From contig CANRDY010000004.1 in assembly GCA_947629515.1 (NCBI GenBank), forward strand, positions 1-64,000: a stretch of DNA of 64,000 nt, written 5' to 3'. Shown here one piece after another: positions 38,477-46,452 of this stretch. Below the pieces are notes generated by a model. It made no database searches. It was given only the letters and a program-made list of their open reading frames with translations, and was not told the DNA's origin. Origin of the DNA: an uncultured Clostridia bacterium. GTDB taxonomy: Bacteria; Bacillota; Clostridia; Christensenellales; Borkfalkiaceae. Both the position numbers and the translations under genes were made by a program. Each line of letters opens with the position of its first letter. Position 1 is the stretch's first letter.

Positions 38477-40630
38477 TCAATTGGCTTTCTTTTGAACCCT
38501 CTTGATTGAAAGTCCTATTCTGTGCTTGGCTTTATCGAGGCTTATTATAACAGCTTTGACCTGCTGTCCGACTTTAAGAACGTCGGAAGGGTGTCTTATA
38601 TACCTTTCGGTTATCTCCGAAATATGCACAAGCCCGTCCTCGTGTATGCCAATATCGACGAACGCGCCGAAGTCAATGACGTTGCGAACCGTTCCCTCTA
38701 CTTCCATTCCCACGGCAAGGTCGTCTATGCTCAAAATGTCCTTTCGTAATTGTCTTGCGGGAAGCCCGTCGCGGATATCTCTCCCCGGCTTTACAAGTTC
38801 GCCTACGATATCTTTGAGGGTGGCAACGTCGAGTTCGCACTCCTTTGCCGCCTTTTCTTCGCCGTACTCTTTGACCTTTGCGGGAAGTTCCCCCAAACGG
38901 CGTGATTTTACGTCGTCGTCGGTGTAGCCGAAGAGCTGTAAAAGTTTTTCCGCCTTTGCGTAGGACTCGGGGTGAACGGCGGTGTTGTCGAGAATGTTGC
39001 TGCCGTCGGTAATTCTCAAAAAGCCCGCGCACTGCTCATAGGTCTTTGCGCCGAGCTTGGGAACTTTAAGAAGTTGCGCCCTTGTGGCGAACTTGCCGTT
39101 GCCCTCGCGGTAGGTGACTATATTCTTCGCAATACCCGCGTTCAGACCTGCGACGAACTTCAACAGCGAAACGCTCGCCGTGTTCAGGTCGACCCCAACG
39201 CTGTTCACGCAGTCCTCGAGCACGCCCCCTAAAACGCTGTCGAGCCGCTTGGGGTCCATATCGTGCTGATACTGCCCGACGCCTATCGACTTGGGATCGA
39301 TTTTAATGAGTTCGGCAAGCGGGTCTTGCAATCTGCGCGCTATCGAAACGGCAGAACGCTGAGTAACGTCGAAGTCAGGGAATTCTTCCACGGCAACTTT
39401 GCTTGCCGAATAAACGCTTGCGCCCGCCTCGCTTACAACGGCGTAACTTACGCCCTCAAACTCTTTCAAAAGGTCTGCAACAAAAATTTCCGTCTCCTTG
39501 CCCGCCGTGCCGTTACCTATGGAAATTATGTCGACTTTGTATTTGGTGATAAGCTCGCGCATTATCTTCTTTGCCCCCTCAATATCGTTTTTGGGGGGAA
39601 CGGGATAAATTACCGAAGTTGCAAGCACTTTGCCCGTTTCGTCGACGACGGCAACTTTGCAACCCGTGCGGAAGCCGGGATCAAGCCCAAGGGTGATTTT
39701 GTTTTTTACGGGCGGCTGTAAAAGGAGCGGACGAAGGTTGACTTCGAACATTTTTATAGCTTGTTCGCTCGCTCTGTCGGTGAGGATAGAGCGCACTTCG
39801 CGCTCAACAGACGGCTCTATAAGTCTGTCGTAGCCGTCGGAAGCCGCCTCTTCAATGAGCTTTGCGCACTCGCCCTTGCTCTTTATGTATTTCGCAACGC
39901 ACACGCGCTTTGCTATTTCGGGGTCGAAGTAAATTTTTGCCTTTAAGAACTCTTCCTTTTCGCCGCGGTTGATAGCCAGAATGCGGTGACTGCGGATCTC
40001 CGAAACAAGCTCCTCGTAGTCGGCGTACATGGAGTACGTGCCCTTTTCGTCGTCCTTGACGAGTTTGACCTGAAATTCGCCGTGCTTTTCGAACAGCTCG
40101 CGCAATTTTTTGCGGAGTTCGGCGTTATCCGAAATGATCTCGGCTATTACGTCCTTAGCCCCGTCGATTGCCTGTTGAACGTTCTCAACGCCCTTTTCGG
40201 CGTCGACAAACTTTTCGGCTTCCTTGTAAGGGTCTCCTTCCTGCGCAAGAATGAACTCGGCAAGCGGCTGTAAGCCCTTTTCGATGGCGACCGAAGCCCT
40301 CGTCTTTTTCTTCTGTCTGAACGGGCGGTAGATATCTTCAACCTCGGTGAGAGTGCTCGCCGTATCGAGAGCCGCCGAAATTTCGTCGGTCATTTTCTCC
40401 TGCTCGGTAATGGCGTTCGCAACCTCTTCTTTGCGCTTTTGCAGATTTTTAAGATATTCGTATCTGTCGTTGAAAGCGCGAAGAACCTGATCGTCGATAG
40501 CTCCCGTCATCTCCTTGCGGTATCTTGCGATGAACGGGATCGTGTTGCCGTCGTCGAGCAATTTCAAAATATTCTCGGCGTGGTCGGGGCGGAGGTTGAA
40601 CTCTTTAATAAGCTGTTCTTTGATTTCCAT
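38477..40630 (-). CDS. tex: Tex family RNA-binding transcriptional accessory protein
   Basis: LRPDHAENILKLLDDGNTIPFIARYRKEMTGAIDDQVLR; GLDPGFRTGCKVAVVD; C-terminal S1 domain. Confidence 0.95.
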   Translation of the reverse strand: MEIKEQLIKEFNLRPDHAENILKLLDDGNTIPFIARYRKEMTGAIDDQVLRAFNDRYEYLKNLQKRKEEVANAITEQEKMTDEISAALDTASTLTEVEDIYRPFRQKKKTRASVAIEKGLQPLAEFILAQEGDPYKEAEKFVDAEKGVENVQQAIDGAKDVIAEIISDNAELRKKLRELFEKHGEFQVKLVKDDEKGTYSMYADYEELVSEIRSHRILAINRGEKEEFLKAKIYFDPEIAKRVCVAKYIKSKGECAKLIEEAASDGYDRLIEPSVEREVRSILTDRASEQAIKMFEVNLRPLLLQPPVKNKITLGLDPGFRTGCKVAVVDETGKVLATSVIYPVPPKNDIEGAKKIMRELITKYKVDIISIGNGTAGKETEIFVADLLKEFEGVSYAVVSEAGASVYSASKVAVEEFPDFDVTQRSAVSIARRLQDPLAELIKIDPKSIGVGQYQHDMDPKRLDSVLGGVLEDCVNSVGVDLNTASVSLLKFVAGLNAGIAKNIVTYREGNGKFATRAQLLKVPKLGAKTYEQCAGFLRITDGSNILDNTAVHPESYAKAEKLLQLFGYTDDDVKSRRLGELPAKVKEYGEEKAAKECELDVATLKDIVGELVKPGRDIRDGLPARQLRKDILSIDDLAVGMEVEGTVRNVIDFGAFVDIGIHEDGLVHISEITERYIRHPSDVLKVGQQVKAVIISLDKAKHRIGLSIKRVQKKAN

Positions 40631-40631
40631 A

Positions 40632-41303
40632 CTATCTCTTTAAACCTTTTATATAATTTTTACGGTCGTTAGAAAGCCTGAAACTCTCCAACGCCTTTGT
40701 AATTGCCTTGTTGTGCGTCTTTTTGTCGAGCGTGCAATCGCTTAAAAATCCCACGGTTCTCGAATAATACTTCGCCAAACATTCGGCGACGAGCCATGCG
40801 ACCGCCATATGTACGTAATACTTTGAAGTATCAGCCCTTTCGCAAAGTGAAAATATAACTTCGAGATAGCGTTCTTCAACATAAAAATGCAACAGTGTTG
40901 TAAAAGCGAACCTTTGAACGAACTCCCGCCCGTCGGCGGCAAACTTGCGCACAAAGGGCAAAAACTCTTCTTTGCGATCCTTTACACAAACGGGTGCAAA
41001 GCAATCGCAGGTCGCCCAATTGTCCAAAAGCCCCACGCACTTCTCAACCTTTTTTACAAACTCTTCATAGGGCAACATCGCGACGACTAAAAGTTTGACA
41101 AAAGTCACTTCGTAATAATCGTCGGGGAAAGTCAAAAGATTTTCGGCTTCGCCGCGGTACTTTGCGGCGAGTTTCCTCAAAATCGGAACACGAACGCCGA
41201 GCACGTTGATTTTATCGTTTTTTAAGAGTTTACCGTGAAAAGCCGCATACTCTTCCTCGGCATAGCCTTTAAGTTCTTCCAAAAACTCGGGATAAGGCGT
41301 CAT
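40632..41303 (-). CDS. DNA alkylation repair protein (AlkD-like HEAT repeat)
   Basis: INVLGVRVPILRKLAAKYRGEAENLL; LLDNWATCDCFAP; AWLVAECLAKY. Confidence 0.85.
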   Translation of the reverse strand: MTPYPEFLEELKGYAEEEYAAFHGKLLKNDKINVLGVRVPILRKLAAKYRGEAENLLTFPDDYYEVTFVKLLVVAMLPYEEFVKKVEKCVGLLDNWATCDCFAPVCVKDRKEEFLPFVRKFAADGREFVQRFAFTTLLHFYVEERYLEVIFSLCERADTSKYYVHMAVAWLVAECLAKYYSRTVGFLSDCTLDKKTHNKAITKALESFRLSNDRKNYIKGLKR

Positions 41304-41751
41304 ACCATTCTTCCTTTTTGAAGTAAACGTTTCTGCTGCTCGTCGAGGTAAGCTCGACGACGGGCGTTTCAACGCTGATATGTTTGCGGAATATCTCTGC
41401 GCACTTTCTGCCATTTAAAATTATAAGTTCAATTTTCGAGTTGTCAAGCACTTTTCTTATGGGCGCGACGGCGTAATTTGATATACTTTCGTCGCGCGAG
41501 CCTGAAATTCGGCATTTTTCCGCCACGTCCCACAGCGCAATATTGTGCTTTTGTAAAAATTTTTTCTGCTCGGCGGGGTCGTTCGGTCTCGGTTCGCCGA
41601 AAAATTCGCTCAGCGTTCCCCAAAAGCGGTTCTGTCTGTTGCCGTAATAAAACCCGACTTGTCGGCTCTTCACCGACGGAAAGCTGCCCAAAATGAGCAG
41701 ACGGCTTTGACTGTCGTAAAAGGGCGGAAAACCCGTAAATTGTTGTTCCAA
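41269..41751 (-). CDS. DNA-deoxyinosine (hypoxanthine-DNA) glycosylase, UDG superfamily
   Basis: FPPFYDSQSRLLILGSFPSVKSRQVGFYYGNRQNRFWGTLSEFFGE; LWDVAEKCRISGSRDESI; LTSTSSRN. Confidence 0.85.
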   Translation of the reverse strand: MEQQFTGFPPFYDSQSRLLILGSFPSVKSRQVGFYYGNRQNRFWGTLSEFFGEPRPNDPAEQKKFLQKHNIALWDVAEKCRISGSRDESISNYAVAPIRKVLDNSKIELIILNGRKCAEIFRKHISVETPVVELTSTSSRNVYFKKEEWYDALSRVFGRT

Positions 41752-41787
41752 CTGAATACCTTATCGAATGTAAATAAATTAAAGAGT

Positions 41788-43032
41788 TTAGAATAATTTT
41801 AATGGCTTGTCCGCCGCCCCAACGAGCGAGCACGCCGCCTTTGAGCTATCGAAGTTTATCTCTACCGCGGCTTTCACGTCGTCAAGGGTCACGTCGGTTA
41901 TCTGCTGTACGCGCTCTTCGAAGTTATAAACTCTGTCGTTGTATATCATCTCTTTGCCGAAAAGGAGCATTTGCGAACTTGTGCTCTCCTGCGCATAGAC
42001 CGACGAGGAGATCAGCTGTTCCTTTCCCCTTACAAATTCGTCCTCGGAAATATTCTTTTTCTTCAAATCTTCTATACAGCCGAGTATGGCTTCGGCGGAT
42101 TCGACGTATTTGCCCGCATTGACACCCGCGTAGACCGACAGCGCGCCCGCCTCTGCATACGCCGTAAGGTATGAATAGACGGTGTAAGCAAGCCCCAGCT
42201 TCTCGCGCACGGTCTGGAAAAGGCGCGACGACATGCTTCCGCCGAGTATGGCGTTCAATATCTGCGTTGCGTCGTAATACTCGCCGTAGCGCGCAACCGA
42301 GGGAAAAGCAATTCCTATGTGCACCTGCTCGATGTCCTTTTTCTTAATGAGCGACTTTGCGGCAAGTTCCACCTTTACCTGCTTGTGGGCGGAGGGCTTT
42401 GCCTTTAACCCGCCGAAAAACTTTAACACAAGCTCCTCGGCAAGTTTTACGTTGATGTTCCCTGCCATTGAAATAACTATGTCGTCGGGCACGTAGTGCT
42501 TGTCCATGTAGTCTTTGATATCGTCAACGGTAAACCCCGCCACGTTCTCGCGACTGCCGAGAATGGTTCTTCCGTATCCCCTTTCGCCGAAATATGCGTT
42601 GGCAAGCAGATCGAGGCAGAGGTCGTCGGGCGTGTCCTCGTTCATGTTTATCTCTTCGATGACGACGCCCTTTTCCCTTACCATTTCCTCTTCGGGGAAC
42701 ACGCTCTCCAAAAACAGATCCGAAAGAATTTCGAACGCTTCGCTCGCATGCGCCGTAGTGGATTTGGCGTAATAGCACGTAATGTCCTTTGCGGTAAAGG
42801 CGTTCATCTGACCGCCGATCCTGTCCATTTCGTCCGAGATCTGATAGGCGGTACGCCTTTTTGTGCCCTTGAACAGCATGTGCTCGATAAAATGCGAAAT
42901 GCCGTCCTCTTTGTCGCTCTCCTGCGCCGCTCCCGTCCGCACGATTATGCCCATTGTCACCGAAAGAAGCGCGTTCATCTTGTTGACAACAAGCCTTACG
43001 CCGTTGTCGAGTTTTTTGTAATAGACCATCAT
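41788..43032 (-). CDS. M16 family zinc peptidase
   Basis: ISHFIEHMLFKGTKRRTA (HXXEH), YAKSTTAHASEAFEILSDL. Confidence 0.95.
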   Translation of the reverse strand: MMVYYKKLDNGVRLVVNKMNALLSVTMGIIVRTGAAQESDKEDGISHFIEHMLFKGTKRRTAYQISDEMDRIGGQMNAFTAKDITCYYAKSTTAHASEAFEILSDLFLESVFPEEEMVREKGVVIEEINMNEDTPDDLCLDLLANAYFGERGYGRTILGSRENVAGFTVDDIKDYMDKHYVPDDIVISMAGNINVKLAEELVLKFFGGLKAKPSAHKQVKVELAAKSLIKKKDIEQVHIGIAFPSVARYGEYYDATQILNAILGGSMSSRLFQTVREKLGLAYTVYSYLTAYAEAGALSVYAGVNAGKYVESAEAILGCIEDLKKKNISEDEFVRGKEQLISSSVYAQESTSSQMLLFGKEMIYNDRVYNFEERVQQITDVTLDDVKAAVEINFDSSKAACSLVGAADKPLKLF

Positions 43033-43733
43033 TCTCCTATATTGCGGGAAACCGTCGAGGCGGTCAACCCGCGTTCTCGTATGTATTTCAGAATATCGGG
43101 CAAAACTTCCGCCGTGTGCGCCTTGGGGTGCATCAGTATAATTTCGCCCGCTTCAAGATCCTCTGTTGCGCGTTTATATAAAGTCTTTTTGTCGCTGTCG
43201 CGCCAATCTATAGTATCTCTGCTCCACATAATAACGTTCAGCCCCAGCTCCGCGCAAGCTAAAAGGGTGTTGTCGTTGAACGCTCCCGAGGGCGGCGCAA
43301 ACAGCCCGACTTTATTCATACATATCATTTCAAGCAGTTTAACGCTCGGTCTTATTTCTTCCAGATTACCCGCATAGCTGAGCCGCGAATGGTCTTTGTG
43401 AAAGTAGCCGTGACTGCCTATTTCGTGTCCGCGCCTATAAATTTCGCGCACACAGTCAACGTTGTCGTCCGCCCACGAACCGCCTATAAAAAAGGTAGCT
43501 TGCGCGCCGTATTCGTCGAGCACAGACAAAATGTCGTACACCACATCCGTGCCCTCATAGACGTTGAACGTCAGACTGACGCAGTTGCCCGACTTTTCTC
43601 CGCCGTAAAAGAGGTTCTCCCCCTCAGCCGAAACGGCTGCGGTTCCCCCGCTTAAAAATCCCACAAGGCTTACCGCAAGCACTATTGAAGCAAGAAAGAC
43701 GTTGATTATAACTGTTTTAAGTTTACTTTTCAA
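43029..43733 (-). CDS. Polysaccharide deacetylase family protein, membrane-anchored/secreted
   Basis: CVSLTFNVYEGTDVVYDILSVLDEYGAQATFFIGGSWADDNVDCVREIYRRGHEIGSHGYFHKDHSRLSY. Confidence 0.9.
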   Translation of the reverse strand: MKSKLKTVIINVFLASIVLAVSLVGFLSGGTAAVSAEGENLFYGGEKSGNCVSLTFNVYEGTDVVYDILSVLDEYGAQATFFIGGSWADDNVDCVREIYRRGHEIGSHGYFHKDHSRLSYAGNLEEIRPSVKLLEMICMNKVGLFAPPSGAFNDNTLLACAELGLNVIMWSRDTIDWRDSDKKTLYKRATEDLEAGEIILMHPKAHTAEVLPDILKYIRERGLTASTVSRNIGE

Positions 43734-43850
43734 TAGTTTACCCCTAAAATAATTAACTATTTATATAATATTAATTATCCGCGGGGTTAATTCTTTTATC
43801 TGCGCGGGGTCGATTCTTTGCGCCGTGCGGTCGGTTATTTATTTGTGTTT

Positions 43851-43966
43851 GTAACTTCACGGGCTTGGTCTGTGCCTTACGGGCGGGTTTGGTTATTTGC
43901 AAAATATAGTAACTTCACGGGCTTTGTCTGTTCATTACGGGCGGGGTTATTTATAGGCAAAATTTA
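43851..43966. repeat. Imperfect tandem duplication, about 58-bp period
   Basis: GTAACTTCACGGGCTTGGTCTGTGCCTTACGGGCGGGTTTGGTTATTTGCAAAATA vs GTAACTTCACGGGCTTTGTCTGTTCATTACGGGCGGGGTTATTTATAGGCAAAAT. Confidence 0.85.
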
Positions 43967-46327
43967 TTTGAGTTTGACAAATGTAACGCCCGTTTCGCCC
44001 TCGCCGTACTTGCCGAGCCGCAGGCTATCGACGTTTTTATGGCGTTTGAGGTGCTCCCATATGGCGGCTTTGAGCTTGCCCGTGCCCACTCCGTGAATTA
44101 TCTTAACTTCGGGAAGATTGTCGGTTACGGCTCTGTCGATAAAGTTATCGACCTCGTAGAGAGCTTCAACGACTGTCAGCCCCAAAACGTTGATTTCAAG
44201 CAAGGGCTTTTCCCTCGGGATCGAGCGCACGACCTTTACGAACTGCGGCTTTTTGCTCCGCTCTTCGCCCACGATCGACAGCTCCGACGTCTTTAAGTGC
44301 ATTTTTATGCTTCCGCACAGAATTTCTGCTTCGCCTTTTTTGGGGTTGAACGAAACGACCGTCCCGCGCGTTTGCATGGGTTTTATGAAAACCGTCACGC
44401 CCGATCGCAGATTTTCGGCGGTGGCTTGTTCAAGCTCTTCAACTTTGCTCCGCTCGCTCTCTTCCTCGTATGCCTCGTCTTTCAGCTTGTTTTTGAGCGT
44501 GCGCGCCTCGATAAGATCTTTTTGCGAAAGTTCGGCTTTTCCGAAAATTTCTTCGATTTTGGCAAGAATTTCCTCCGCGCGTTCGGTGCGTTCGGCGATT
44601 ATCCGCCGCGATTCGCTCCTTGCCCCGCGTGAAATTTTTTCACGTTCGCGGTTGACTTCTTCGATTTTTTGATTGACTTCGGAAAGTTTTTTCTGCCATT
44701 CGGCTTTCATTGCCGCCGCCCTCGAAAGCTCTTCCTCGGCTTTTACGCGGCTCTCTTCAGCCCTTTGCAGTATATTTTCAAAACTCCTCGCCCCCACGGA
44801 TAAAAAGCCCATGGCGTCCGAAAGGATTTGGGCGTCCATTCCGAGGCGACCCGCTATGGCAAGCGCGTTGCTCGCCCCTGGGAGACCTATTTTAACGCTG
44901 TAAAGCGGTCTCAACGTAGCCGAATCAAACTCCATACTTGCGTTTTCAATGCCGTCGCGCGTGTATGCAAACTCCTTTAACGCCGTAAAATGGGTGGTAA
45001 TTATGCCCTTTGCACCCTTTTCGAGCAGAAATTTGACAACGGCTTTTGCGATTGCCTGCCCCTCGTCGGGGTTGGTGCCGCCGCCAAGCTCGTCGATGAG
45101 CACAAGGCTGTTGCCGTCCGCCTCGCGGCAAATTTCGGTTACGTCGGCAATGTGCGACGAGAAGGTCGAAAGGCTCTCTTCAATGCTCTGGCTGTCGCCC
45201 AACCCGCAAAAGATATTGCCGAAAACGGCTATTTTACTTCCGCTTGCGGCGGGAATAAACAACCCGCATGCCGCCATAAGGCAAAACAGACCGCACATCT
45301 TCATGGTAACGGTCTTTCCCCCCGTGTTCGCCCCGCTCAACAGTAAAAAGTTGTACTTTTCGCCGAGTTCGAGATTAACGGGCACAACTTCGTCGGCTTC
45401 AATAAGCGGGTGTCTGCCCTTGTTTATCGATATTATCCCCCGAGCGTTTACTTCGGGCTCGGTGCATTTTTTGTAATAACAGTACTCCGCAACGGCGTAC
45501 GCGCAATCGAGCGAATACAAAAGCCCGACGGTGTTCCAAAGCTCCGCGGCGATTTGACCGACGCGCCCCGAAAGGGCTTTTAAGATAGCCTCGACCTCTT
45601 CCCGCTCGTCTATTTGAAGCGAAACAAGTTCGTTGTTGAGTTCGAGCACGTACTCGGGTTCGATAAAATAAGTAGCTCCCGTCTTCGAGCGGTCGTGCAC
45701 AAAGCCCTTGACTCTGCTCTTATACTCGGCTTTTACGGGAATTACATACCTGTCGTTGCGCATGGTGACAATGGAATCCTGCAAAAACTCCGCGCTCTTG
45801 CCCGAAACATATTCGTTGAGTTCGGAGCGGATACGCTCGTTCAGACTTTTGATTTTGGAACGTATGGAATAAAGTCTGTCGCTTGCGCGGTCGGAAACGC
45901 TATCGACCGAAATTATCTTTTCAGAAATATCGGCTTCGAGATTTTGGTTAAAGCAAAGCCCGTCGGCAATTCTTCGTGTAAATTTCAATTGCCCGTCGTC
46001 GTATTTAACAATGCTCTGATATGCGCAACGCGACGAACGCAAAAGCGCGCACACGTTCAAAAGTTCGGCGCAGTTGAGCGAACTGCCCTTTTCGGCTCTC
46101 TTCAACACCTCTTCGGGCTGACCGAAATTTTCTATCTTACCCGCGCCGAACACATAAAGAAGTTTGTCGCACTCGCGAGTAAAAGCCAGCCTGTCGCGAA
46201 CCTCGGCAATGTCGTCCGAGGGCGCAAGATTCAAGGCAAGCCTTTTTCCGCCGTCAAGCGAACAATACTCTGAAACGGCGGAAAGAATTTTATTAAGTTC
46301 AAGCCTTTGCAGTGTTTTAGCGTTCAT
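43964..46327 (-). CDS. mutS2: MutS2 endonuclease
   Basis: LLSGANTGGKTVTMKMCGL Walker A; SLVLIDELGGGTNPDEGQAIAKAV; C-terminal Smr domain LEINVLGLTVVEAL...KIIHGVGTGKL. Confidence 0.96.
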   Translation of the reverse strand: MNAKTLQRLELNKILSAVSEYCSLDGGKRLALNLAPSDDIAEVRDRLAFTRECDKLLYVFGAGKIENFGQPEEVLKRAEKGSSLNCAELLNVCALLRSSRCAYQSIVKYDDGQLKFTRRIADGLCFNQNLEADISEKIISVDSVSDRASDRLYSIRSKIKSLNERIRSELNEYVSGKSAEFLQDSIVTMRNDRYVIPVKAEYKSRVKGFVHDRSKTGATYFIEPEYVLELNNELVSLQIDEREEVEAILKALSGRVGQIAAELWNTVGLLYSLDCAYAVAEYCYYKKCTEPEVNARGIISINKGRHPLIEADEVVPVNLELGEKYNFLLLSGANTGGKTVTMKMCGLFCLMAACGLFIPAASGSKIAVFGNIFCGLGDSQSIEESLSTFSSHIADVTEICREADGNSLVLIDELGGGTNPDEGQAIAKAVVKFLLEKGAKGIITTHFTALKEFAYTRDGIENASMEFDSATLRPLYSVKIGLPGASNALAIAGRLGMDAQILSDAMGFLSVGARSFENILQRAEESRVKAEEELSRAAAMKAEWQKKLSEVNQKIEEVNREREKISRGARSESRRIIAERTERAEEILAKIEEIFGKAELSQKDLIEARTLKNKLKDEAYEEESERSKVEELEQATAENLRSGVTVFIKPMQTRGTVVSFNPKKGEAEILCGSIKMHLKTSELSIVGEERSKKPQFVKVVRSIPREKPLLEINVLGLTVVEALYEVDNFIDRAVTDNLPEVKIIHGVGTGKLKAAIWEHLKRHKNVDSLRLGKYGEGETGVTFVKLK

Positions 46328-46452
46328 CTTAAAATCTTACAATTGAACTACAATATGCGTTAAAACGTTTAGTAAATAGGTTAAAATCGGGGTTTTAGGC
46401 AAATTTTATTTACTTAAAACAATTTACAACGATCCTATACACATGCGAAAAT

